From positions 1-64,000 of the forward strand of contig JAQURG010000010.1 of the NCBI GenBank assembly GCA_028715725.1: a stretch of DNA of 64,000 nucleotides, read 5' to 3'. The translations under genes and the position numbers were made by a program. This DNA is from Methylococcales bacterium (GTDB lineage Bacteria > Pseudomonadota > Gammaproteobacteria > Methylococcales > Methylomonadaceae). Shown here one piece after another: positions 1 to 9,613 of the stretch. Position 1 is the stretch's first letter, and each line of letters begins with the position of its first letter. Under the pieces are notes generated by a model. It ran no database searches, was not told the origin of the DNA, and worked only from the letters and a program-made list of their open reading frames with translations.

Positions 1-434
1 AAAAATCATCCGAAACTTTCCAGCTTGGTAGTCTTTTCAATGAACTGCAACCTCTATCAAAATAACGTAGCGCAATTCTTTCATAACGCGTAGGAATTTA
101 TCAAGTTATTTGCGGATAAGCTCTAAGATTAATTAGGGTACGAACGAACTGCTTACAAGGTTGTGAAAGTATTAGTGATTTGGAGTGAAAAAACATGTTT
201 TTTCACTCCGGTACCAAATAAAAACAATAACTTGAAAAATGACAAAAACGTTTTTCAGGCTATATATGAATTTTTGCATAGCCTCTTACCCTACTTGACT
301 TCACCATCACGAATGACGAATTTTACAATCATAAACTTCCGTTTAATATGGATACTCATAAATTAAAAAACAAGCATAAGTCCCTGTAATTGATTAGTTA
401 AATTTAACCCTATCCTTTAATTCAGGAAACAGCC

Positions 435-659
435 ATGTCAGCCGCACAACCTTACCAAATCACCACCACCAACCAGGAAGTGGTTATCAAATTAAATCGT
501 TCCTTAATAGAACAAGAAAAGCTGGAGCAGTTTTTAGATTACTTGTCTATTAAAGCAATGCAACAAAAAAGCCAGTTATCCGAGGAAGCTGCAAACCAAT
601 TAATCAGCGAAATTGACAATACGCTGTGGGAGAAACAAAAAGGCTTGTTTGAAAAATGA
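435..659 (+). CDS. Small antitoxin-like protein preceding a PIN-domain gene
   Basis: 74-aa ORF whose TGA overlaps the ATG (656) of a PIN-domain reading frame (ATGA), typical toxin-antitoxin layout. Confidence 0.55.
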   Translation: MSAAQPYQITTTNQEVVIKLNRSLIEQEKLEQFLDYLSIKAMQQKSQLSEEAANQLISEIDNTLWEKQKGLFEK

Positions 660-1078
660 AATCAGCAAAAAAGCCTGTTATTGTCGATACCAATATCCTG
701 TTTTCGGCTCTCTCTTAACAAATCGCTCAAAGTTTGCAGAGACCTTACTGACTACTGAAAATGACTTTTTTGTGTGCGAAATGGTTTTAGTTGAGTTATT
801 CAAGCATAAAGAAAAAATAATAAGGCTAAGCGGCTTATCTGAAGATGAAATTATCCAGCTTTATCAAATTTACCTGAAAAAGACTCATTTATATAAAGAA
901 GAGCTGATAAGCATTGAAAATCGCCTCCAAGCTTATGAATTGTGTCATAACATTGATTAAGAACGATTCAGCACATGTGGCGTTAACGCTTGAATTAAAA
1001 GGTTTGTTATGGACTGGCGACAGAACCCTTAAAGAAGGGTTATTGCAGAAAGGATTCCAACAGTTTTTTGATTATTAG
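656..1078 (+). pseudogene. PIN-domain (VapC-like) toxin, frameshifted
   Basis: MKSAKKPVIVDTNILFSAL- continues in another frame as -LLTNRSKFAETLL...ELCHNID, then in a third frame as KNDSAHVALTLELKGLLWTGDRTLKEGLLQKGFQQFFDY*. Two frame changes, near 712 and near 955. Confidence 0.75.
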
Positions 1079-1113
1079 CGATTTATCACTCTTGAATTTA
1101 TTCGGGTATCAGC

Positions 1114-1824
1114 ATGGCTCAACTTTTCCTATTGCGAAATCAATCAAGGCTGATCCTGTTGATATTTGCAGTCCTTGTTTCATGGATCAGTATTGTACAG
1201 GCGGCGGAGCTTCCGCAAGGGTTCGTTTATCTGGATGAAGCTATTCCCACACTTCAAATAGACATCCGTTATTTCTCAAATCACAATTTTGTCGGCGAAC
1301 CCATTGACGGCTATCTTCAGCCAAAAGCAATTCTGACTCGCAAGGCTGCCAACGCCCTGAATAATGTACAGAAGGAGTTGGCCAATTTCGGCCTGGGACT
1401 AAAAGTTTTCGATGCTTACCGGCCGCAGCAAGCGGTTGAGCATTTTATTCGCTGAGCCAAGGACCTTCAGGATGAGCGTATGAAAAAGGAATTTTACCCA
1501 AGTGTAGACAAGGGCGATCTCTTTAAAGAAGGCTATATCTCTTCACGTTCGGGGCACAGCCGGGGCAGCACCGTTGATCTGACAATTATTTCTCTGCAAA
1601 CAACTGCGAAGGAAGAAATTGATATGGGCGGCATGTTTGATTTCTTCGGTAAAGAGTCATGGCCAACTTCATCATTGCCGACTGCCGATCAACGAGCCCA
1701 TCGCATGCTGCTCAGACAATTGATGGAGAAACAGGGTTTTGTCCATTATCCACAGGAATGGTGGCATTTTACCTTGAAAAATGAACCTTATCCGGACACT
1801 TATTTTGATTTTCCAATTCAATAA
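1114..1824 (+). pseudogene. D-alanyl-D-alanine dipeptidase (VanX/DdpX family) interrupted by one in-frame TGA
   Basis: ORFs 1114-1455 and 1480-1824 are in the same frame and separated only by TGA at 1453-1455 (HFIR*AKDLQDERMKKEFYP). Zn-peptidase motifs SGHSRGSTVDLT and EWWHF are intact downstream; signal peptide upstream. Confidence 0.85.
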
Positions 1825-1867
1825 ACCTGCAAATATACTTACTGCACATCAAGATTCAGTACCTGTG

Positions 1868-1901
1868 CTCCTCTCCTGCTGGAGAGGGTCGGGGAGAGGA
1901 G
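1868..1901. repeat. Small inverted-repeat (REP-like) element
   Basis: ctcctctcc-N16-ggagaggag, intergenic between the VanX-like gene and the GIY-YIG gene. Confidence 0.4.
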
Positions 1902-1960
1902 ATTTAAAACCGAATTTTTAAGTGCAAACACTGTAACAGCCCTGTAGACCGGGCAACGAT

Positions 1961-2245
1961 TCATGGAGAATGCTGGAGCAAATACTCCGCAATTTTATTC
2001 ATACCCGATGTAATGACTTGCGATTTCTCTTCCCGGTTCAGCTTTTTCAGGTTGCTTTCGCGTTTCGTTGCGGAGCTGCGGTTATGGCCGGGTTCTATAT
2101 AAACCAGTTGTTCAGGTTGGCGGCTGCGGAAATATTTGGCTCCCTGCCCAACGGCATGTTGGTCGAATCGTCTGGTTACATTGAGAGTGATGCCGGTATA
2201 GAGGGTATTGTCGGTACAGAGGATGATGTAAACGGTCCAGTTCAT
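1961..2245 (-). CDS. GIY-YIG nuclease family protein (UPF0213/YhbQ-like)
   Basis: MNWTVYIILCTDNTLYTGITLNVTRRFDQH...GAKYFRSRQPEQLVYIE matches the GIY-YIG small protein pattern. Confidence 0.9.
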   Translation of the reverse strand: MNWTVYIILCTDNTLYTGITLNVTRRFDQHAVGQGAKYFRSRQPEQLVYIEPGHNRSSATKRESNLKKLNREEKSQVITSGMNKIAEYLLQHSP

Positions 2246-2352
2246 GTTGACTCGGATTTTGCGGTATTATTTTTATTTTAGTGAGCCAAAGCAAGTTTAT
2301 AAGTGGTGGAACTTGCGATTGATGGACTTCGTCGTCAATCTCTTAACTCTCG

Positions 2353-2763
2353 TTATGGTTCAGGCGTATGGATATCCTGTTTACCATCCAATAGCTCATC
2401 ACGGGCGGCTGAAGCAAGCTCTTCATATCTCTCCTTGTACGCATCCAGGGCTTCTTCGTTTAATTCCTCGAGCCCCATCAGTGCATTATGCGCCCCTTTA
2501 GTCGCACGGATGAGCTCATCGAGCTTGATATGGATGGCTTCGGTGTCCCGATTCTGTGAGTTCTGTATCAGGAAGACCATCAGGAACGTGACGATGGTTG
2601 TTCCCGTGTTGATAACCAGTTGCCAAGTATCGCTAAAGTCGAATAGCGGGCCCGTTACGGCCCAGGCTATAATTACGAGGACCGCTAGATAAAAGGTAGT
2701 TGGGTGTCCTGAATATCGTGAAGCGAACTTTGCTATGTCCGAGTACCAGTTATTTGATGGCAT
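2353..2763 (-). CDS. Low-affinity iron permease family membrane protein
   Basis: GHPTTFYLAVLVIIAWAVTGPLFDFSDTWQLVINTGTTIVTFLMVFLIQNSQNRD is characteristic of this family. Confidence 0.8.
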   Translation of the reverse strand: MPSNNWYSDIAKFASRYSGHPTTFYLAVLVIIAWAVTGPLFDFSDTWQLVINTGTTIVTFLMVFLIQNSQNRDTEAIHIKLDELIRATKGAHNALMGLEELNEEALDAYKERYEELASAARDELLDGKQDIHTPEP

Positions 2764-3109
2764 GGATAATTCCTCAAGTTGTTGGCGGCGACTGTAATTG
2801 GCCGTCCTGGTAGAGGTAACAAGTGCCTCAAGCCGCTGTTGATATCTTAAAAAATCAATGCTAAAAAGCTATCACATACTGGAATAAAGTCAATCCGCAT
2901 TGGCGTATTTAAAGATTCTTCGCCTGAATCAAAGGGCTAATTGTTCCAACAGGTGAAGTGCGAGTTTTCGGCATACAGCTTTTAACATTAGCCCATGACC
3001 GGAAGCGACCAAGACCCAAAAATAAGCGCAACCGATTTCCGAATTTTAAAAAATATCAGCCATAATTCATAGGTAATTTTTACTGACTCATAAAGAGAGG
3101 CTACAGATT

Positions 3110-3619
3110 ATGACGGAATTTAAGACTTCAGTAACGGCCAAACTGGTTTTAATCGTTTTTGCGATTTTAGTAACAGGTCCTGCAATTGCAGACAAGCCGT
3201 CCTGGGCCGGGGGCGGAGGCAAGCAAACGCACAAGCAGAATGAGCGGCAGGGCAATTATGAAGAGAAATATCATAATGACGGGGATAATTTTAATTACCT
3301 TGGCGGCAGGTACTTTATCGATCAGCAACGGACGAGTATCCATGATTATTATGCCAGGCAATATCAATCTGGCCATTGCCCTCCAGGCTTAGCCAAAAAA
3401 CACAACGGTTGCATGCCGCCGGGACAAGCGAAAAAGTGGGCTATAGGACGTCCTTTGCCAAGGGATGTGGTTTACTACGATTTACCTCCGGCACTTATCG
3501 GTAATATCGGACTGCCGCCTGCCGGGTATCGTTTTGTACGGGCGGCTAACGATATTTTAATGATCAGCATCGGAACGGGGATGGTGATGGATGCGATTAA
3601 TGATCTTGGCGGGTACTGA
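3110..3619 (+). CDS. RcnB/CigR-like periplasmic protein
   Basis: Signal peptide; CPPGLAKKHNGCMPPGQAKKW and late PPAGYRFVRAANDILMISIGTGMVMDAI motif. Confidence 0.65.
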   Translation: MTEFKTSVTAKLVLIVFAILVTGPAIADKPSWAGGGGKQTHKQNERQGNYEEKYHNDGDNFNYLGGRYFIDQQRTSIHDYYARQYQSGHCPPGLAKKHNGCMPPGQAKKWAIGRPLPRDVVYYDLPPALIGNIGLPPAGYRFVRAANDILMISIGTGMVMDAINDLGGY

Positions 3620-3741
3620 ATCAGGGGAGATCAAAGCATAAAGCCTGTATTTACATGAAAAATAAATACCCTGAATTTCAGAATACTGACGGCTAAATAA
3701 GCTTGTGGTAGACTTTTACCGGTATTTTAAGAGGTAATTTC

Positions 3742-5358
3742 ATGAAAAAACAGTCCAGGCATCAAAGGCAGCCGCATCCATCCGAAATTCAAGCACTGCA
3801 ACAGCTTTTCCAGAGCGGTCTTCTGCCACAGGCCGAAGCCAGAGCGAAAGCGATGATTGCAATGTATCCTGGTATGTTTGTCTTATACAATATTCTTGGC
3901 CTGTCTCAACAGGCGCAGGGTAAAGTTCGTGAGGCTGTTAGCAGTTTCCGCAAGATGCTTTCAATTGATCCGCGCATTGCCGAGCTCCATTTTAATCTTG
4001 GAGTGATGCTCTCCCAGATCGGTGAAACTAAAGAGGCTATCGCAAGTTATCGCAAAGCCTTGCAACTCAAACCAAACTTTACGGTAGCGCATTTTAATCT
4101 CGGAACCTTGCTGCAAGGGCAGGGTTCCTTGCAGGAGGCGGCTTCTCATTACCAAAAAGCGATTGACATCGAACCCGGCTTTTTCGAAGCGCTAGGTAAT
4201 CTCGGCACCATCATGCAGCAGCGCGGGCAACTCGAAAAAGCGGAGCAATGTTATCGCAGGGCGCTGGCTTTACGTCCGGATGCACGCGGACATTTCAACC
4301 TCGGCACCACTTTGCACGACCAGGGCGAGCATGCAGAAGCCATCCGGGCATTTCGAGAAACAGTCAGGCTTGATCCGTACTTTGCCGATGCCTGGAATGA
4401 TATGGGCGAGACTTTGCGTGATCAGGGTGAAATGGATGAGGCCATCCGCTGCTATAAACAGGCGCTGACGGTACAGCCAGACCATGACCGCGCCCGGTAC
4501 AACTTAGGTGAATTTTATTGCCTGGCGGGCAGGTTGCAGGATGCGCTCCCTTATTTTGAAGGCTCGAATTTTGCCGATGCCCAGGACCGGGCCTTGCAAT
4601 GCTATTATAAAACCGGACAGTTCGAGGTTTTCAAGCAAAAATTCGACCAGTTGACCGCTCATGGGCACCATATTTCTGTTTTGTTTGGTACTTTATCAAC
4701 TCACTATGCGACGAATTTCCGCATGGAGAATACCTATAATTTTTGCAAGCAGCCGATGGACTATGTAGTGCATACGCGCATTGATGAACTGGCTGAGCCC
4801 GACAGTCCTCTATTGAAAGAGCTGTTATATGATATCCAGCATCTGGCGATTGCCGAAAGAAAGCAGGGGCGCTTGTATTACGGTATGCAATCGGCCGGTA
4901 ATTTACTCCAGCGTTCCGAGCTTTCTTATCAAAAGCTCGCCGCACTGATTCGTAGTAAAGTCCGGGACTATCGGCAGCGCTTTACCGGCAGCCGTTATGA
5001 AATCATATCCGCATTTCCCCAAGAGATCGAGTTTACCAGTTCGTGGTATCTGCGCATGAAAAAAGGCGGACATCTGACTTCTCATATTCATGAAGAAGGC
5101 TGGATCAGCGGCTGTGTCTATCTCCAGTTGCCTGCGAAGAACAGCACTCACGAAGGCAGTTTCGAATACAGTACGGATGGCGACGACTACCCCAGGCTGC
5201 ATGACGATTTTCCCAGTCAGATTGTCGATCAGCAGGTCGGCGACCTGGTGCTTTTCCCTTCTTCACTGTTTCATCGTACCCTTCCGTTCCATTCCGACGA
5301 AGAGCGGGTTTGTGTGGCGTTTGATATCAAACCGGCACTGTATTTTAATCAAACTTGA
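3742..5358 (+). CDS. TPR-repeat protein with C-terminal putative 2OG-Fe(II) oxygenase domain
   Basis: About seven TPR units (e.g. AELHFNLGVMLSQIGETKEAIASYRKALQLKP), then C-terminal SSWYLRMKKGGHLTSHIHEEGWISGCVYLQLP...GDLVLFPSSLFHRTLPF. Confidence 0.85.
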   Translation: MKKQSRHQRQPHPSEIQALQQLFQSGLLPQAEARAKAMIAMYPGMFVLYNILGLSQQAQGKVREAVSSFRKMLSIDPRIAELHFNLGVMLSQIGETKEAIASYRKALQLKPNFTVAHFNLGTLLQGQGSLQEAASHYQKAIDIEPGFFEALGNLGTIMQQRGQLEKAEQCYRRALALRPDARGHFNLGTTLHDQGEHAEAIRAFRETVRLDPYFADAWNDMGETLRDQGEMDEAIRCYKQALTVQPDHDRARYNLGEFYCLAGRLQDALPYFEGSNFADAQDRALQCYYKTGQFEVFKQKFDQLTAHGHHISVLFGTLSTHYATNFRMENTYNFCKQPMDYVVHTRIDELAEPDSPLLKELLYDIQHLAIAERKQGRLYYGMQSAGNLLQRSELSYQKLAALIRSKVRDYRQRFTGSRYEIISAFPQEIEFTSSWYLRMKKGGHLTSHIHEEGWISGCVYLQLPAKNSTHEGSFEYSTDGDDYPRLHDDFPSQIVDQQVGDLVLFPSSLFHRTLPFHSDEERVCVAFDIKPALYFNQT

Positions 5359-6112
5359 TATCGGCAAAGGTATTATAAAACTGCTTGGCGGTTCTGCCGC
5401 TTTTTGACGCCCGTTGATGGGCAAAATCCAGAGCCGCTTTATGCAAAGCTTCGCGTTTATCCTGCGCATCAGGAAAATAGCTGTCAACAATTGCCAGATA
5501 GGTTTGCGCCGTTTGTGGATAAAAGGCCAATGACAAGCCAAAACGATCCGAGAGTGAGGTTTTTTCTTCCACCGCATCTGAATAATGCACTTCTCCGTCC
5601 ACCAGGCGGGTATCAAGATTATCCCGCATCTGTTCAGGCAATAAGTGGCGGCGATTGGATGTTGCATAAACCAGGACATTTTCAGGCGGCAATTCGATAG
5701 AACCTTCCAGCACGCTTTTTAATGACTTGTAGTGACTGTCATTCGCTTCAAAAGAGAGATCATCGCAATAAATAATAAAACGCTGGGAGAGCTCACGAAT
5801 TTCATCGACAATTTCGGGCAAATAAACCAGATCCTGTTTATCCACTTCAATCAGCCTCAAGCCCTGAAATCGATAAGCATTCAGCAGTGCTTTGATCAGG
5901 GAAGACTTGCCGGTTCCGCGAGCACCCCACAGTAAGGCATTATTGGCAGGCTTTCCGGCCAGAAACCGTTCAGTATTATGGATCAATTGCTCTTTTTGAA
6001 CGTCGATGCCAAACAGATCATCCGGCAGGATGGGATCAATTTGTAACACCGGTCGCAAGTATTCTTTACGCTGCCGCCAAATTGCGGCGACGGTTAAATT
6101 CCAGTCAATCAT
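5345..6112 (-). CDS. DUF815 family AAA+ ATPase
   Basis: NNALLWGARGTGKSSLIKALL (Walker A), FIIYCDDLSFE, VYATSNRRHLLPEQM; typical DUF815 pattern. Confidence 0.9.
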   Translation of the reverse strand: MIDWNLTVAAIWRQRKEYLRPVLQIDPILPDDLFGIDVQKEQLIHNTERFLAGKPANNALLWGARGTGKSSLIKALLNAYRFQGLRLIEVDKQDLVYLPEIVDEIRELSQRFIIYCDDLSFEANDSHYKSLKSVLEGSIELPPENVLVYATSNRRHLLPEQMRDNLDTRLVDGEVHYSDAVEEKTSLSDRFGLSLAFYPQTAQTYLAIVDSYFPDAQDKREALHKAALDFAHQRASKSGRTAKQFYNTFADIKFD

Positions 6113-6359
6113 GATTTATTCACCTTGAATATAAAGTAAAGGCTCAGGCATTATAAAGCACAATCAATGCAGCCAGTCTCATGGTTTATTTGCTGTCAAG
6201 GTTCAGAATGAAGATTTTGGAAAGTCCTCTTCCAATCCTGTCCTGCAGAAGAAGGGGTTAAGTTTCAAGATTGATTTTTGATGAGTATATGTTCCTGCTG
6301 CTGGCTTGATTAAAATAGGCGCGGAAACGGTTCGTCCAGAAAATCCCGTTATCCTAAGC

Positions 6360-6387
6360 CCTTCGGCTATACCGGGAAAGCCGAAGG
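6360..6387. repeat. Perfect 9-bp inverted repeat
   Basis: ccttcggct-N10-agccgaagg within the degenerate region. Confidence 0.4.
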
Positions 6388-6446
6388 ATTCAGGACAAAT
6401 GAATTTACCAGACTCTGATTGGAGTGTATTTTTTACCTTGGCGTCA

Positions 6447-6820
6447 TTAGAGACATGGCTCCTGGTTTTCAGTATGGGTTCGTATGCCGGCCAGGGCCGT
6501 GGTCTCATCGGCCACTTCCAGTGCGCCGGCCATACCGCCCAACAGTTGTTCGGCAGTATTGCCGTGCCGATGTGGGTGGTGAAAATTTAAATTGCCGCCG
6601 GGATGCAGCGATAAATCAAATTCATAATCGAAAACATCGCCGGACATGAAACTTAACATTCCATTATCTGAATTTCCTGCAGGTGAAACATGCAGTCCGT
6701 GCGTATGCAGATTAGTTAAACCGCAACCTTCGTCCATCATGTTGAGGCCGATGTAAGGTAATGAGTTTTTAAAATGGACTTTTAATAAATCGCCTTTTTT
6801 TACCTTGATTGAGGGTTGAC
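6447..6820 (-). pseudogene. Multicopper oxidase remnant
   Basis: Reverse-strand translation QPSIKVKKGDLLKVHFKNSLPYIGLNMMDEGCGLTNLHTHGLHVSPAGNSDNGMLSFMSGDVFDYEFDLSLHPGGNLNFHHPHRHGNTAEQLLGGMAGALEV has the MCO copper-ligand motifs; no full-length frame either side. Confidence 0.75.
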
Positions 6821-6911
6821 AATACCAAAATAGATAAACTGGTGCTGGCGGGTACTCTATGGCTGGTGAGATATTATTAAAGAGATTCTGCCAAATGGAG
6901 AAGTTCGATGG

Positions 6912-7172
6912 TTTGTTGGCCTATTTGCCGAGGCGACCTGCCGCTTCATCTGTTCCAGCCAGCGCTTAGGGATTTGCTGAACGCCCTATCTGGCGCCCGC
7001 CACCATGCCGGCCAGGGCTCCTGTGGTGTCGGTATCATAACCCTGGTTAACTGTCGCTATCAGGCAAGCTTCAAAACTGTCAGTATTAAAAAAATAATGC
7101 AAAACCGTTTGCAAGGTATCCACAATATAGCCGGAAGCTTTGCCGGGATAAGGTGTGTAGGCAAATTCGCAT
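6912..7172 (-). pseudogene. ADP-ribosylglycohydrolase (DraG-like) C-terminal remnant
   Basis: Reverse-strand EFAYTPYPGKASGYIVDTLQTVLHYFFNTDSFEACLIATVNQGYDTDTTGALAGMVAGAR*GVQQIPKRWLEQMKRQV; in-frame TAG (6986-6988) and upstream stops. Confidence 0.75.
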
Positions 7173-7481
7173 TAGTACTGTGGCCGCGTTGAGTAATATT
7201 AAACATTACAGAACAGATAATTCCCAGGAATTAAGTGGTATTTTATGATTGCACTAAGCAGTTTGATTGACTTCAGGTATCATTCCCAGTCTGCAATTTA
7301 ACGAGAAGGCCGACTAAAGAATGGATAAAGACCGGCCGGAATTGCGGCGAATCTCATAAAAGAAAAGCGAACATTCCAAAGGGAAGTTTGTGTTTGATTA
7401 AATATTTATTGAAGTTCAGGATTAGCTGTTATTTATGATGGCATTATTTCTGATGTATTGACTAATTAAAAGAGGAATCAA

Positions 7482-8054
7482 TTGGCTTCAAATGTGGTTG
7501 AAAAAGAATTAACGGTCAGTAAGAGCCTGACCTGCCATGCCGATACAGTATCCACTGCTGTGCGAACCATGAATGTTAAAGTTGAGTCGCAGCCGGAGGC
7601 TTTAAGGCTGAGCTATGAATTGACCGGTGATTTGGGGCAAATACGTGTTCCTGCGCCGCAACCGCCTATTGTTATAGACGGGTTATGGGAGCATACCTGT
7701 TTTGAGTTATTCATCGGCGCGCAAGGTAAAGCGGGCTATCGGGAATTCAACTTTTCACCGTCCGGCCGGTGGGCCGCCTATGCGTTCGATGATTATCGAA
7801 TGCGTAATGCATGGACGGCCAGCCGGGCACCTGTTATCAGCTTTGCTCAATCCAGTAATCATCTGCTGCTGGAAGCAGTCATTGCTGCTGAGGATTTGCC
7901 GCAGAACAAGGCGGACGAGCCTTTTCAGTTGGGTCTGACCGCTGTGATCGAGGCGAATGATGGCAGGCTCTCTTATTGGGCATTGCATCATCCGGAAGTA
8001 CGCCCCGATTTTCATCATCGCGCGGGATTCATTTTGTCATTTGATCCGGCTTAA
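7482..8054 (+). CDS. DOMON-like domain protein
   Basis: 190-aa ORF (TTG start); LRLSYELTGDL...DGLWEHTCFELFIGAQGKAGYREFNFSPSGRWAAYAFDDYR pattern. Confidence 0.75.
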   Translation: MASNVVEKELTVSKSLTCHADTVSTAVRTMNVKVESQPEALRLSYELTGDLGQIRVPAPQPPIVIDGLWEHTCFELFIGAQGKAGYREFNFSPSGRWAAYAFDDYRMRNAWTASRAPVISFAQSSNHLLLEAVIAAEDLPQNKADEPFQLGLTAVIEANDGRLSYWALHHPEVRPDFHHRAGFILSFDPA

Positions 8055-8068
8055 CAGCATAAAAAACT

Positions 8069-9271
8069 ATGAAATTTGGTATTGATCGTTTACTTGAAGA
8101 TGCGGCTTTGCGCGCACCACTGGCGGGAAAGCGCGTGGCATTGCTGGCGCATCCAGCCTCGGTTACTGAGGATTTGACGCATACGCTGGATGCCTTGGCT
8201 AGCTTGCCAGATATAAAACTCAGCGCTGCGTTTGGCCCACAACACGGGCTGCGCGGGGACAAACAGGACAATATGATGGAATCTGCGGACTTTATCGATC
8301 CGGTACTCGGCATTCCTGTGTTTAGCCTCTACGGGCAAGTACGCCGCCCGACAGATGAGATGATAGATACTTTCGATGTGTTGCTGGTCGATTTGCAGGA
8401 TCTGGGCTGCCGCATCTACACCTTTATCACGACTTTGCGTTATGTGCTGGAAGCGGCGGCCATACATCAAAAAGCGGTGTGGATACTTGACCGTCCCAAT
8501 CCGGCAGGCCGTCCGGTCGAAGGCTTGACGCTACGCCAAGGCTGGGAAAGCTTTGTCGGCGCAGGCTCTATGCCTATGCGCCACGGTTTGACGATGGGCG
8601 AACTGGCGCACTGGTTTATCAACACGCTGGGGCTGGACGTGGATTGCCAGGTAATCACGATGCAAAATTGGCAACCTGAGGCTGCGCCCGGCTATGGCTG
8701 GCCGCTGGGTGAACGCAGCTGGATCAATCCCAGCCCGAATGCGCCCAACCTGTGGATGACGCGCTGTTACGCCGGAACAGTGCTGCTGGAAGGGACCACG
8801 CTTTCCGAAGGCCGCGGCACGACGCGTCCCTTGGAGCTGTTTGGAGCTCCCGATATCGATGTCCGCGCCCTCATTAAAACCATGCATGAAATTTCTCCGC
8901 AATGGCTGGCGGGCTGCCGCTTGCGCGAGTGCTGGTTTGAACCGACTTTTCACAAACATGCAGGCAGACTTTGCGCAGGGGTGCAAGTTCATGTGGAAGA
9001 TAATGCTTACAACCATGCCGCTTTCCGCCCGTGGCGTTTGCAGACATTGATATTTAAAGCCTTGCGTATGCAGCAGCCGGATTATCCGTTATGGCGTGAT
9101 TTCCCTTATGAATACGAGCTTGACCGACTGGCTATCGACATAATTAACGGCTCGCCCCTGTTACGCGAATGGGTGGATGATGTCGCCGCCATGCCGGAAG
9201 ATTTGGAAATTATTACACGAGCGGATGAGCGGATGTGGGAGGAAGAGCGTCTGGCGTTTCTATTGTACTGA
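8069..9271 (+). CDS. DUF1343 / NamZ-like (exo-beta-N-acetylmuramidase family) protein
   Basis: KRVALLAHPASVT...FGPQHGLRGDKQDNM...PVFSLYGQVRRPTDEM...WILDRPNPAGRPVEG...SEGRGTTRPLELFGAP motifs. Confidence 0.9.
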   Translation: MKFGIDRLLEDAALRAPLAGKRVALLAHPASVTEDLTHTLDALASLPDIKLSAAFGPQHGLRGDKQDNMMESADFIDPVLGIPVFSLYGQVRRPTDEMIDTFDVLLVDLQDLGCRIYTFITTLRYVLEAAAIHQKAVWILDRPNPAGRPVEGLTLRQGWESFVGAGSMPMRHGLTMGELAHWFINTLGLDVDCQVITMQNWQPEAAPGYGWPLGERSWINPSPNAPNLWMTRCYAGTVLLEGTTLSEGRGTTRPLELFGAPDIDVRALIKTMHEISPQWLAGCRLRECWFEPTFHKHAGRLCAGVQVHVEDNAYNHAAFRPWRLQTLIFKALRMQQPDYPLWRDFPYEYELDRLAIDIINGSPLLREWVDDVAAMPEDLEIITRADERMWEEERLAFLLY

Positions 9272-9403
9272 CCCGGATTCGTTTCAGAATTATTTTCTAC
9301 TCCATCAGATTAACGCGCAAGCCCGCCATAAGCGCTGGTTACGGAATGGCTAGCGGTAAGAGATGGTCAGAGGCTTTGGTGATCTATAGCAGTGTCCGCA
9401 ACA

Positions 9404-9613
9404 TTAGCGTTTCAAAGCCTTTTCAAGTAATCGCCTTTGACCTGAATCCAGCCAGCGCTCACACCAGACGTTGAGGGAAACAGCGGTATCCTTCATCAAT
9501 GTAAATTCGTGCAGGGCCTTCCCCGGCTGTTCCTTTGGCCACCAGGAATGTGTTTCCAGTTGTTGCTGCAAATAATGACGCGCTGCTTCCAGTTCTGATT
9601 CAGTTATTTTCAT
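9404..9613 (-). CDS. Small hypothetical protein
   Basis: 69-aa ORF with plausible composition, no family recognised. Confidence 0.45.
   Translation of the reverse strand: MKITESELEAARHYLQQQLETHSWWPKEQPGKALHEFTLMKDTAVSLNVWCERWLDSGQRRLLEKALKR

Noticed and set aside
163-366. 67-aa ORF at the left edge
   Set aside because: AT-rich, low-complexity translation with no recognised motif; probably noncoding.
1453-1455. Genetic-code reassignment of TGA to Trp or selenocysteine
   Set aside because: TGA is used as the normal stop in other genes here (e.g. TPR-oxygenase at 5358), and no SECIS-like evidence was identified; a nonsense mutation or sequence error is simpler.
1970-2294. ORFs 1970-2281 (+) and 2112-2294 (-)
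   Set aside because: Overlap the recognisable GIY-YIG gene in other frames.
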